DNA of 64,000 nt from Marthasterias glacialis (lineage: Eukaryota; Echinodermata; Asteroidea; Forcipulatida; Asteriidae): NCBI GenBank assembly GCA_911728455.2, contig OU452239.1:12506328-12570327 (forward strand), given 5' to 3'. The notes beneath the pieces were generated by a model, which was not told the origin of the DNA, did not search any database, and saw only the letters and a program-made list of their open reading frames with translations. A program made the translations under genes and the position numbers. This document shows, piece after piece, positions 1-12,413 of the stretch (positions within the stretch are counted from its first letter, which is position 1; each line of letters opens with the position of its first letter).

Positions 1-1940
1 CATCTACAGGTTAGCTTTTTATTCACGTGACTTTGTTTTCTTTTTAATAAAGGCTGTGATTTCCACACGTTCCCTCAGTAGCTTGCTAACTACATACATT
101 CATGAAAAAAAGTATCAAACATCTGAAAAAGAGAACCCTTTCATTTCTAGCATAATGAATGACGACCTTCGTTTTATCTGTTTAATTTAATGAAATTTAA
201 AATAATTGATGACATTTAAAAGCGAGGTTGCCTTTGCAAACGGACGAAACTAGTCTGGTTCCACGAGGGGTACTAACTGTTTATTCAAGGAATTAGACAT
301 ATTAAGATGGCTGACTCATGAACACGTCCAATGCGGATTCTTTGTCATACATCTGTGAGATAAGACTTGCTCTTCAAACCGTTGTATTCATCTATTTTTT
401 TCTGGATTATCCAGACCATTGAATTCCTCAGTAAGCTTCTCTCTGTGAACTCATTAAAGCCGTTAAAGAATTCAAATCCTTTCCTATGAAATAAACAGTA
501 ATCCATTGCACCATTGTGCGCCTTGTGAAGAGGCTAATCAGCGCGCGCTGCTCTGTTAAAGGGGGCGCCTTTAAAGGGAAACATTGCCTTCAGATTGGGC
601 GCTTTTGGGCTATAAAAGCGTTCGTTATAAAATGAATATGGTTAGATAAATATTCTAAAAGTAGAGACATAATTATTCACATACATATCCCTTAAAATTG
701 CCTGGTTTGTGTTAAAAGTCATTGACAGAACACGGCCCGCCATTAAATGTGTTGACTCCACAACGTGGCGGACCGTATGTTTCTATGTAGAATGTGGTTC
801 CGCGGCTTGTAAGTCCAGAAGTAAAATGTATGCTTTTTGAATTACTATTCACTATTTATTACAACACACTTATGTGAAAAACTCCTTAAAAGGATCAATG
901 AGCAAAGTTCCAAACAGGTTTTCCAAGAAAATGGTTAGTTCTCTCTAAATGTAGAAGAGTGAAAACCGCTCATTTTGTCCCTTTTAGGGTTTTTTTTTGT
1001 GTGTGTTTTTTTGTTTTTTACATTAAGAGAGTATTTATCGCCTCTTGATATCGTTTGCGATAGCATCGTGAGAAACACAGCTAAAAACTTTGAGAAATGT
1101 CGTTCTTGTTTTCTTGGGAATTCACGCAAATTGTAAAAGTGTGTTTCAGATTGTCATTCGTTGTTTACTTTGATTCAAACCATGGAGTGGGGAAATTCAA
1201 CGTGTTTGTCCGAACTCCAGGCTGGACTAAAGAGGTAATTAAACAAGAGCTCTTGTTGCGAGATTTGTAAACATTTACATCTCACACCTCACCCAGTGTG
1301 GTCCATGTACCCATTATCCAGAAGCCAGGATCGTACCCGTGTGTTTTCCGAACAATAGATATTTGTTTTGTATTCGTGTAAATATTGAAGATTGGAAGCC
1401 AAGCTAGGCTGTTGCGATCTTGTGTGGCATCATTTTACTTCGTGAGATTTTGTGTCTGTTTTCGGTTTTTCGAATTGCAGAAAGACTTTCGCAGGGATCG
1501 ATACTTATGCACACTGTATCTGATAACCTGAGATACCCTCTATTGTCGGGTAGTGATACGTAGTTGAATGTACAGGCTTGATAACCAGGCTATGTTTCAT
1601 TGACAGACTGTAAAATGACCCTTTCTAACCCATATCCATCAACCCTGTGTTGCATGTTTATTTTAGTTGTGCCTCCAAGTTTTGGTAGACTCGGTACATG
1701 CGTCGCAAAACAAACTTCATTTTGACCTGGTTTTATTCCTCCGTGATTTGGAACAGTAATTGTAATAGTGTAAGTCCCACTCAACAAAAGAAACCAGAAA
1801 CAAAAAGGGTAAACATAAAGTTTCTCTCAGCTCAAAAAATTCCTTAGGCGAAATTGTTGACCAAACTGCCGTTCAATGTTGCCCTCGATTGGTTTACTGA
1901 TTATTTTGTATGAGAAAGTAAACTATACTTATGAAATAGA
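1..1940. other. Gene-free AT-rich stretch
   Basis: I see no open frame with protein-like content or paired splice signals here. From about 571 to 800 lies a dispersed repeat starting TTAAAGGGAAACATTGCC and running through a GGGCTATAAAAGCG segment; a related copy is at about 51437-51660 on the same strand and a diverged copy in the opposite orientation is near 6690-6920. The rest looks like ordinary non-coding DNA. Confidence 0.5.
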
Positions 1941-1951
1941 TATCAATACAT

Positions 1952-2119
1952 TTAGAATAGCTAAAAGAAAAGATAAACAGAACAGCCAAAATAATAGCTC
2001 CCTGGAATAGTTCTATTAAATAACTATAAATACAATTAGAATAGCTAAAAGAAAAGATAAACAGAACAGCCAAAATAATAGCTCCCTGGAATAGCTCTAC
2101 TAAATAGCTATAAATACAT
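1952..2119. repeat. 84-bp tandem duplication
   Basis: Two adjacent copies of an 84-bp unit begin at 1952 and 2036 with TTAGAATAGCTAAAAG. Both continue through a shared stretch containing AATAATAGCTCCCTGGAATA. They differ at only a few positions, so the duplication is recent. No coding potential. Confidence 0.85.
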
Positions 2120-2299
2120 GTTAGCCATACTAGCTACACAGGAGTACATTGTTCGAAACATTAAAATTGTTCTTGCCTCTTGTTCCTACATCCAGGTCCA
2201 CTCCACAACTTTAAAACAAAAAAGGGAGATTGTTATAAAATGGTCAAGAACGTTTATGTCTGACATGAACTTTTTTGATTATGTACGACTATTTTAGTC

Positions 2300-2475
2300 G
2301 GACTGTGGGTCAGACACCATCTGTTATGTTTGTTTGTATAGGTCGGACGTAATAAGTTGTCGGACACTGTGGACGTAATGTTGTGTTGAACACGTTGAGT
2401 CGGACATCATGGTCCAATGCGGTTGTCCGACACAATTGTCCAATGTCGGACATTGTGGTCCGTAACACAGGTTTG
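2300..2475. repeat. Degenerate GTCGGACA-type minisatellite
   Basis: The words TCGGACA and TGTCCGAC recur in both orientations with variants of TGGTCCAATG between them. This looks like an old, scrambled short tandem or inverted repeat. Small ORFs on both strands here come from the repeat. Confidence 0.5.
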
Positions 2476-2799
2476 TCGCCCATAAATTACACTTCCCTCT
2501 TAAATTCGACACCACGCAAGCATTTGCGTAGCCATCATATTTACTGCAGTGTGCAAAGTGGGCACAGAGTTTTTTGTATAGAGGTGGCAATTTGAGTTAA
2601 AATTGCATAATTATAGCAAATTTCACGATGTCCAGAGGCTGACATGGGGCAAGCAGGGAGACAAGATGTTCCACGCGGGGAGGGGGGCTGATGCCCCTCC
2701 CCCTTGCCACGCCACTGCACGCAAACTTTAAATCTAGCTTTCACTCCCACAGATTTTAATCATAAACTTTCAGTTTGTAGTTCCAGTCGGTCGTCCTCA

Positions 2800-5195
2800 T
2801 ATTATTGCCGACAGGATACACGGTTCAACAAGAGATGAATTCTCCGTTGTCAATCAAAGCGTCCTCGTCCTATCGTCACTATACACCAATTTCCAGCCGT
2901 GTTTACACTGTCACTATTTCCATATTACCGTCCTGATTGCTCTACTATTTGGTAAACACGCTCGTGTTTCCGACACGTGTCACAATTCCATCTCGTCCAC
3001 TTGTTTTAAGATTGCAGTTTTTCTTCTCGAGGTCGAAGAATTGATAACCTTTTTTTTTTTACTCGCAAACGACTGCGATGTACCAGTAATGTTTAATTGA
3101 AAATGTATCCATGTTTATGTCAGGTTTTGGATTCGCATTTCTTTTGCTTTGTTTTCAAGTTGCAGACGTCACATATTGTTGTACATTAATAAAATAAAAC
3201 GGTGCAGATGAGATCAGAGGCTATTAATACTACTTAACTTTTCTTTTAAATTTAATTCGTTGCATTTATTTTTTCGAGCTCATTTCGGACTGATTAGGAT
3301 CAGTTTCGGGAAGTCAAATTGTTTTAATGACGATGACGAAGAAACATTAGTCGACGATCAGTCGACGATCAGTCGACGATTATAATTAAAATTTCCTGCC
3401 GTCCTAGTATGCAACAAAAGTTCAAATTATAAAAATATTGTTTATATTTCATATGTTTGGCGACCTTGTTAATAATTAGGACAAAATCTGTTTTTATCTG
3501 TGGGGGATGCAGTGTTCGATATGTGAACAAAAAAAAATAGAAAATAGAAAAACAACTCGTTTTCTTGACCCGAAGCTAACAATAGATGAAAAATTATAGT
3601 CCTTGCTGTCAGGGTAATCTAGCTATAAAAAGTCACGAGAACGTCGGGTATGGTCAAAAGTTTAACCTCGTTCCCTGGTTGCAGCAATCAGTTCAAACTT
3701 ATCGAACGTTGATAAATACATACATCATTAAAAAATGAATAACATTGACCACGTCTTTAACCGAGACAAATCAAGGTTGATTTAAAGTAATTGGGAATAC
3801 AGAGATTTGTTTTCCTTCTTTTGTTTTCATTTAAAATCAAGATCATTATTATTTTACACAGCGTTTTCAAGGATCTGGCCATCACGTTTCTGTACACGTG
3901 GGACGATTGTGCCTACATATTGATCAGCTCGTGCCCTAGAAAAATTAGTACGGTATCCAACAAAAGTCAAAGGTTAACTTGAGGGACATTCAGCCCCTGT
4001 CAAGTTATTTGCAAAAACATTCTTTAAACAAACAAAAATAATTTAGAGTTAAGAAAAGTCAAATCTAATCACCTCGAAACTTCCAAAACTTACAGTGCAC
4101 CGGTTTTGCCTGTTTTATAACGTGCTTGATAAACTTCGAACGAGTCGACTGTCGTCAGAGAGACGCTAGCCACGCCCACTCAGATACACAACTATTTTAT
4201 TTGCACTCTAAGTATTTTTGAAAACGCAGTTTATTATGAAGAAAACGGTCCTCCATGGTTACAAGAACACAGCTGTTTTATGTATTATTCTGTATCAAAT
4301 TGCTACTTCATCCCAAGGGTCTGGGTTGGGGGTTGTGCAAACAAAAGACTCTGGAGGTTTGTGCAAAGAACGTTGCACGTTGGCAGAAAAACAAAATGGC
4401 GTCTCCTGAGGGCATTCCGCGCCTTAGGGCGTATTGAATGCAATGGGGTACCGTGAGTTGTTCAATCGCACGGTGTTCAACTATCAGGTGTTAATTGTTG
4501 TTACACAAAATGTAGAACTATTCCTTGATGTCTTTTGTGAACCAAAAGTGTCGACCAAAGACAATAGGAACAAAGAGTTTCCACAGGGGAATTCTAAAGA
4601 ATAAAATGTACCACAAGGAATTTTGTGTGCAGAGTCTATGTGAGGATGTTAAGTACAGGAAAAAAGGAAAGAACAAAAGAAAACTCAAAAAGGATGCACA
4701 AATGAGAATGTGTGCATTCAGAATGTTGATAGCTTTGTATTCCAGTAAACAAACTCAATGTTTTATGTTTTCAAATAATCATATCCAATTTTATATTATA
4801 TAGGTACACGATTTTCTGGTTACCCATACACAGTTGTTTTCACAAATTGTTCCCATTTATAAAGAACTGAAAGCTTAAACCCTTAACTACAGTGACAATG
4901 TTATACAACACAATTGTTTGACCAGGTTGGTCTTAGCTCGAGTCGCTATCAATCGATGATCTCAGCATAGCACACTGGTGAGTATACGTGCAGGTTGCAT
5001 AGCATTTCCGATACCGACTGCGAGAGAGGTCAATACAAGCCCAGTATGTCAACACTACACAGGAAATTACAAAATCTGTTTTTGTGCCAAACAAACAGAA
5101 CACCGCTCCTCCATTTTGTTCTGCCTCTTGATTATTGCTCACTCTATACGTGGAAACTTGCATTCCGCCGTTATTGAAGAGCCGAGATGCGGTTT
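2800..5195. other. Gene-free stretch
   Basis: No gene or named element recognised. The only local pattern is a triplicated GTCGACGATCA near 3350-3380. Small ORFs have no family resemblance and lack supporting splice or promoter context. Confidence 0.4.
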
Positions 5196-5201
5196 CATTA
5201 A

Positions 5202-5600
5202 GTTATGTTTCTGTAGTTATTTATCAGACGAGTGTGATTTATCTAAATACGATGTACATCCCGAGATCAAAAAGTACCGTGGTCATAACTGTAACCACAA
5301 CTGCGTACCTATGTAGCCCGGGTCTTAATGTAGTTAAGGTCGAGGGTTCAAGCTATACATTTAGGCCCGGGCTATGATAACGTTCGAGTTGCGCTTTCCT
5401 TGGGCTATGTTTCTGTGTAGTTCTTTAGCCTGTAAGACGAGTTTGCGGCATCTAAATGTAGCCGATTTCAAAAGATAGCCATGACGTAGTACCAAACCTA
5501 TCAATATACCCCGGGCCTTAATGTAAGCCAAACGTGTGGTAGGAGCTACATTTAGGCCCGGGCTTCGCAGAGGTGCAATACAGACAAGTTTCAGACTTCG
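5202..5600. repeat. Diverged ~195-bp tandem repeat with CCCGGG hairpins
   Basis: Two diverged units of roughly 195-200 bp sit side by side. Each starts near TATGTTTCTGTGTAG (about 5204 and 5405). Each ends in an inverted repeat: a left arm AGCCCGGGYCTTAATGTA (5315 and about 5508) pairs with a right arm TACATTTAGGCCCGGGCT (about 5356 and 5547). The hairpin is kept in both copies while the rest has drifted. Confidence 0.6.
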
Positions 5601-5699
5601 AAAGACTCGACTTTCTTGGACGCCGGATATGAGTGTTCCTGATCCGATACTAGCCACCTTAGCTTATAAGCAAGGCGGTCACGTATCATGATACCGTTC

Positions 5700-8300
5700 C
5701 CCATCTAAATAAACCATTCTAAATCCGCCTCGCCTATTGGAGTGGATGCTCTGCCGTGATACCATGATATTATCATGGGAGATTTATAAGCGAGGCGCTC
5801 ATGCTTTGGGCGGTTCGCTTATAAGTGACGGTGGCTAGGCAAATCGGTTCAACTCGATTCAACCACGGAGGATTGTTTCCCTCCCGAAGTTTGACTAAGA
5901 TTAGAAGTTATATTTACGTTGCTGTAATGACTTAAAATTAAAATCCTTTTTTGTCCCTCAAAATGTTAGCATAAATATAGTACAGTGGGAGCGCGAAATG
6001 AAGTAGATATCAAAGTTGGCGAGCATCTTAACAGTACACTAGTTTGAATTGGAAGACGTGTGTAATGTAAAAACAAAACACACCGGCCTTTTTCTGGAAG
6101 TTGCGTTATTAGGAATTAGTGCACGGTTTGTCACTTTGCAAGACATTATCTAGCAATCAACCTCAACTCTAAAAGATATCATCAAGAGAAGAATTTCATT
6201 CAGTGCTCCTGCAGCTACAATTAACAATCCTTCCATCTACAAAGTCTGGTTACATCACGATACGGTCCCGCAAACATCTCTCATAACCAAACGTGGTTTT
6301 CAGACAACGCATGCTTGCCACAAGGGACAAAATACTAAACTTGCCAAGTCCCCCAGCATTTCCAAAAACATTTTGCGAGATTTACTCATGCAGAAACAAA
6401 ACAAGATTTAGGAATAATATAATAATTAAACACTTCAATTACACACACATTAGCAAAGCCAGGCAAACTAGACTTGCCAAATCCCTCCGAATTTCCAACA
6501 GTACTTTGAGAGCGTTAAATCTTATAAATGCAAAACGTGACGTGGCTTTCTCTCCTTAAAGGGAACTGCCTCCAAATTTCTTAAAACGTTGCTGTTTGAA
6601 ATTGCTCCTTATTCTTTTTAAGAGTTGTTCATGCAATAAAACACCTACAGTGTGTTGTAATTAGTGAGAAGTTATTTTAAAAACGTACATTTGCCTGTCA
6701 GAAATACAACCAGCGGAACCAAACTCTACATTTATATAGAAACATGGTCCGCCAATTTTGGTTTATAAAATGACAGACCGTGTTCTGTCACGAAATTATA
6801 CAAAAAACACACAATTTCAAGGTATATTTATGTAAATCGTCATATTCTATTCTTAAATGTCTTTCCAGTTATATTTATTCCATAACAAACGTTTTAAACG
6901 TGTCCCTTTAAAAACAAAAACATGTTTCCCCTTTAGCGTTATTATGGGATGGTGGTATATCTTGACACGGGTGCGGTGACGTCACTAGATTTTGGATTAA
7001 ACACTAATGGCACCCAACGGCGACGGTAGATTTCCACCATCAGATGTTATCACCATCTTCACTTTTGATACAGTCCAATATTATGTATATATGAAGTATA
7101 GATGAATGATATAGATTTGTTACGATTTTATGTCAGCTGTGTTGAGAATATCTTCAAATACACAAAATGACAGATTTTCAACATCTCGCTATCACCAACG
7201 GTGTCGTCGTTCTAGAGGGTAATTAGAGGAGACGATGGGATTCAGGTTACTGTGTGCATTTAACACAAAAACAGCTCAAAAAAAACTTGCGGCTTTAAAA
7301 AACAATCTATTGAAATAAGTATAGGGTGAGCAAGTCCGCATTGCGTTACATGTATTCGAAAGTGGCTTTGGTTCATTCACACATTAAAGCAACGTACATT
7401 AGAACCAATGTTCACAAACATGTTGGAGTTACGTGCAAGTCTTATATACAGAAGCATGTCTTAAGCGCTGGCTTGTCTGACATTAGTTTTTCTTCCAGGA
7501 AAACTCAAAAAAATCAGTTTTCTATTTCTAGGAACTCTCTGTAGCACGAATTTCTAATTATTTCCAATTTTCCAATTCCGACTATTCCAAAACGAAGCAA
7601 CCACAGACTTATAACTACCTATTATAATGATTCGTCAAACTCTTCAACCGCCTTTTCACAGAAACTCTATGAACCTACACTAGTTTCAACTCAGGTTCAC
7701 AATGCACATTTTCAAAGAAAACGATGTCACAAAACCGTTTGATGTGAAAATGTAAAACATACTTGTGATATTATATAATTTGTATTTGTTTTTTTTGTTT
7801 TTTTTTTGAAGAATTGTTGATGATATTTTGCCTCATGGTGAGTAGGCTCAAGCCTCATCCGAACCATAAAGGAGTAGATTTAGACCTGTTTGTGAGATGA
7901 CTATCTGGTTGGCTCTAAACCACACCTGTGGAAACAAAGTCATCTCCTTTAACTCCAATCAGCATCATTTGAAGCTTATTTGACTGCCTCGGGTCTTAAA
8001 TCCACTCTCAAGTACAACATTCAACAATCTTATCGGTTTTTTGTATGGGTATTAGTTCCCGTGTCTTTTGACATATTGGCCTCAGTATTCAAGACACACA
8101 TGATATAGCTCTGATGGCGCGCATCCGACTCGGAAAAACAGACTGGCTCGAGGCTTTTGCCGTTTTTATTGACCGGCTCATCGTTTTGTATTGACCCAAA
8201 TCACATGACGTCATCATCACAATATTCTTGGTTGCGCCATTTTGGAAGTCAGTGTCCGTGTGCGTAATATAGTGTAGTGCGACTTTTTAGGCGCCGCGGC
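5700..8300. other. Gene-free stretch with decayed repeat
   Basis: No coding region recognised. About 6690-6920 resembles, in reverse orientation, the dispersed repeat at 571-800 and 51437-51660, sharing the ACAGACCGTGTTCTGTC and TGGTCCGCCA words. Poly-T and A-rich tracts occur near 7790. Confidence 0.4.
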
Positions 8301-8303
8301 ATT

Positions 8304-8473
8304 TACACTGCAAAAACGAGGGTGATAAATTGAATCTCTCGGTATCTATATGTGACAACACCGCATGGTGTTAGTTATCCCTATTGCTTTATCGTTGGTA
8401 AAATTAACACCATGTTGGTGTTGTCATATATATACCGAGAGAATCAAATTAACACCCCAGTTTTTGCAATGTA
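8304..8473. mobile_element. Fold-back MITE with long terminal inverted repeats
   Basis: The left end TACACTGCAAAAAC is mirrored by GTTTTTGCAATGTA at the right end. The arms stay complementary for about 65-70 bp each, through the CTCTCGGTAT and GACAACACC segments, leaving a short centre. The TA at each end fits a TA target duplication. No internal ORF, so it would depend on a transposase in trans. Family not named. Confidence 0.75.
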
Positions 8474-8479
8474 CACGCT

Positions 8480-10570
8480 TACCAATTGACTTCCAAAGTG
8501 GTGAGCGTGTAGCACAGTCAATACTTGAGCATTAAACATGAGAATTTCTCCGTAGAGAAATATAAGAAATAATACAGGTTCTTATTGATGCGCCACTTCG
8601 CGTGTATTCAGGTTCCCAGACCCAATAATCCACAACGATTTTCTGTCGATTTTAGGGTCCGGTATCACCAACTGTCACGTGACCAAAAATTAATGAATAT
8701 TTATATATAATTAACGTAGTTCTCATTATTGAAATGAAAATGACAGTCACCTGAATAAGACACTCCCAAGTCCTTGTAATAAATCACTGGTTAAGTATCC
8801 CCTATAGGTAATGAGTATTGATTGGTTAAAACGCTCTGACGTCGTGGGCGTGTAGGCTGAGCTTGTTAGTGCGTAGTGGACAATGCAAAATGGCGCGCGC
8901 TGACGTTCCTTATAAAAAAGAGTTCAGAGAAATCGTTAAGGGGATGGTTTACTGTCGGGCATGACCGGGAATGGACTGGTGATGTTTTGTCCAATGTCGG
9001 TGATTAATCAGAGGGTTAGGTTTGGACAAAGAAATATAACTGACAATTACAGTGTCATTCAGAATGAAGTTGTCAAACTTGTCATCAAACAACTTGCGTT
9101 GAGGCTTTGTGATGAGCTGCGGACTGTGTGTTTGGTGTGTTTCTCCAGCACAATGTAACAAGAATTAATGTTCTTTAAAAATAACATTAATTATGTATTT
9201 TAACTTTTCGCTCAGGGACACTGTGTCGTGACCGTAACCACACTAACTTTAAAACAGTAGTCGCTAAATAATCACCATAACTCGTTGTTGGGGTTTTCTA
9301 TTTTACTACAAAGGAAACATTGTACATGCATTGCTGAATAAACATTAAACTGGATTTAAGTCAGAGAGACTAGAAGAGCGACTCTAATATTCATTGAACA
9401 CGTCATCAAATGATATCGAACCACTGCTAGTCAGATTATGGTTGTGTTTTTCTGAATGCTCTCGTATCATCGAGGATCTCTAGCACAAAGAGCTAGATCG
9501 ACCCTGCCCGAGTACAGCAAGATTGTTCCACCGTGTTGTGTTCCCGTAATTGCACTAATGAACGGCTGAGTAAGGCTGATGTAGGACGCTTTGTGACATT
9601 GATTGAGCTTTAGATGTAGGTGGAACATCGTTTTAAATCTCCATGGTCAAGCATAATCACATAGTTCGGATCTTTTGAAACGAAATCACATTTTGATTGG
9701 TGAATTTCTCAATGTTTGTATTTTTTTTTACAGGGATGAATTCCTGTATTTAAAACAGAGTCAGTGGTGAGTTTACTTCTCGTCTTGTAATCAGTGGATT
9801 GATGCGGTTCAACGAGGCGTGCGAAATCATGTTATCCTACCGATGAATCACGGCTTTAGCCCCAGCTGATGTCTCTACGTGATTGTCTCCAACGAGAACC
9901 TCCTTGAGAATCATCCGCTCCTTGAAGAGCAAATCCTGTCTATGTGATGAAACCGCAAGGAAAACGATAAACTAATGAGATTAGACAGTACTCAAGGGAT
10001 GCTGTCGAGATTCTAGTTAGACTTAATTTTAGAGACATCAAAGTGACTTTTTGTTGATGCATTTCGTGTAATCTTTTATCATTATTTGGACATCGAGAAT
10101 CTGTAGTCTTTACACAAGGCGCCGAGAGGGCTACACTTGAGTTGCCGAGTGTAATAGAGATATTACACGAGCCGGACTGATAAGAGACTGGTGACTTGTA
10201 AACAGGTAAGACTTGATGAAAACAACTTGTCATTTTTTGTTGCTGTCTTTGAATGCATTCATCCATCCGTTCTATATTTTTGAGAGCTCGAATGTGCGGG
10301 GGAAAAGTACACGGAGGTCCTTATGTCGCAATTTTACGCAGTTACAATCAGGCAGTCTTTACCATGCGTATTTCATTGCCAGGTTTGATTGCCATTCTAA
10401 GAATGTCGATGGATGCAATAAAGCAAATGTTGATGGGGAAGTTGCTCCGTGGGTGTAGCGCAGCAGTGCGATATGCCTCCGGACCAATAAGATCATCATT
10501 TACTAGAATCTGCCGTTTCATCTGAAAGCATTTTGTTTTCTATTGAGATATAAATCTGCTTAGAAAATCG
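8480..10570. other. Gene-free stretch
   Basis: No supported gene. Opposed ORFs at 8949-9161 and the 108-aa minus frame at 9940-10266 show no recognisable domain and no paired splice signals. Confidence 0.35.
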
Positions 10571-10573
10571 TAG

Positions 10574-10740
10574 CGTGTCGTGGCCGATCTGTTTGGTGCG
10601 TCGGACTCGGGTCCTGGTAGCTAAGTTATCAGGATGTGGGTTCAGGTCCCTGTCATGACACTTGTGTCCTTGAGCAAGACACTTGACTATAATTGCTTCA
10701 AATAGGGCAGAGGCAGTTATGTTTATCTCCTGGCGGATTC
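10574..10740 (+). repeat. tRNA-derived SINE, decayed
   Basis: The sequence starts GTGTCGTGGCCGATC, an A-box-like region. It continues to GTGGGTTCAGGTCCC, a B-box-like region, and the family signature ACACTTGTGTCCTTGAGC followed by the ATTGCTTCA word. It is diverged and lacks the 3' part seen in the copy at 15551. Six related copies occur in this window. Confidence 0.7.
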
Positions 10741-10749
10741 ATGTAACCT

Positions 10750-12288
10750 TCCCTGTCCATAACTGTGCTGTTAAGAGACTTGTGTTTATATCTCGCCATG
10801 TCTTGTTTCTGTCTCCCAACGGATTCATTTACCCCTCCCTGTTCTTAGCTGTGCTGTGAAGAGACTTGCGTTTATATGTCGCCTTGTCTTGTTTCTGCGC
10901 ATTGTGGCAGGTTTCTATCCCTTAGGTCTTAAGCGATGGGCGAAATTGTTCCTTGTTCACCTCAAAAATTGTATTAAACTGTTAAACAAATCAAACAAAT
11001 CTTGCCACACGCCATTTGCTAAAGTTCCCGACCGAAGACGATTGCAACTACAACACTTGACAATAAAATCCTTAAAATCATGCAATTGTTCTAAATAACC
11101 CAATTGAATAAAAAGGGGAAGGGGTGGTCTACATTTGATGTTGTGGATGTTTTTCTGTCATCTCATCTTGTAATTATAATATCACCAGCATCGTTTATTT
11201 AGTCACGTATTGTTAGCACGTACCTGTCACTGCATATTGTCCTTTTCTAACCAACACAAACAAGAAGATTACTTTAAATCCAACCTCTAATTATTCTGTT
11301 AAGTGAAGAATTTTCACAATCTTCCCCACTACACACTATCCCAAATTTACGGTTGGGATTTCGATTCTTTTACTATTCGACGACGGGTGGTATGGCGCCG
11401 GACACTGACCCCTGCTGCTTTTGTTAGTACCATGGTATCGACTCTTTATAGTGTCATTTGGTAATCTCTTCAATGGTTTGAACTAATCTTTTGTTCTACC
11501 CTTTGCACCCAACTGTGTCCAACGTTGCTCTTTTTCTATTTTAGCTCGATTTCTAATATGTAAGGATTAAGAACATTGAAGTAGTGACTGGTGTTCGTTA
11601 TCTCTTAAGCCCTTCCTGGGATATTTGTCAAACGTAACGTCAATCAATTCATGGAAACCTGTCGTGTAGATCAATTAATACGGGGTAAATGAGGGGTTTG
11701 GGAGTAGCCATGGAAATCTGAAATCGCAACCTAAATGTTTACATTACTTGAGCATCAATATTGGCAGTTCCTGTCAAACCTTCTGTGATTACAGGTTACC
11801 CCCCCCCCCCCCCCCCCCACCCCTCGTTGTCGGCTCCTAGGACCCCTTCCCCTCATCCCGACCCATCATCCCTAATCACCACCTTCACTTCCACCCTTCA
11901 CCCCTCCCACCAAACACCACCCCTTCGCCTTAGCAATAACATAAATAGACCGAGGATGGGTCGATGTATAACACGAAATGCCGTCTCTCAAAGCCAACAT
12001 GTCCCAATTGAACTACCTCTCATTACAAATGTTCAGTCTAGTACGTCCGTCTTCCTTCAGCTCCATGGTATATGATTAACAATAACTCGCCTGTCGTCAC
12101 GACAGACGAGTTTGCGAGGGACAGACGGTGCATATTCCCCAAGAGGAGCAGCAAGCCTTACATCCGCTTCTCATTTACGGAGTAGGTTCCAATTTTCACG
12201 AGTTCCTCCCGCAGCACGCCTCTTAATTATCTGACAATCTTATCGAGTTTTACTCCCGAGTGGCCCAAGAATGAGACAGACCCGTCTA
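10750..12288. other. Gene-free stretch with poly-C tract
   Basis: No gene recognised. A homopolymer C run lies at about 11800-11819. The proline-rich 104-aa frame at 11761-12075 is a product of that C-rich sequence. Confidence 0.4.
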
Positions 12289-12298
12289 TTGTTGTTGA

Positions 12299-12392
<94 letters not shown>

Positions 12393-12413
12393 ATTGATGT
12401 TGTTGTTGTTGTT
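12289..12413. repeat. (TTG)n trinucleotide microsatellite
   Basis: About 40 units of TTG, with a few TGA or TTA interruptions near the right end. Read on the minus strand this gives long Asn or Thr runs in two overlapping frames, which I do not treat as genes. The long pure core suggests a length-variable locus. Confidence 0.95.
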
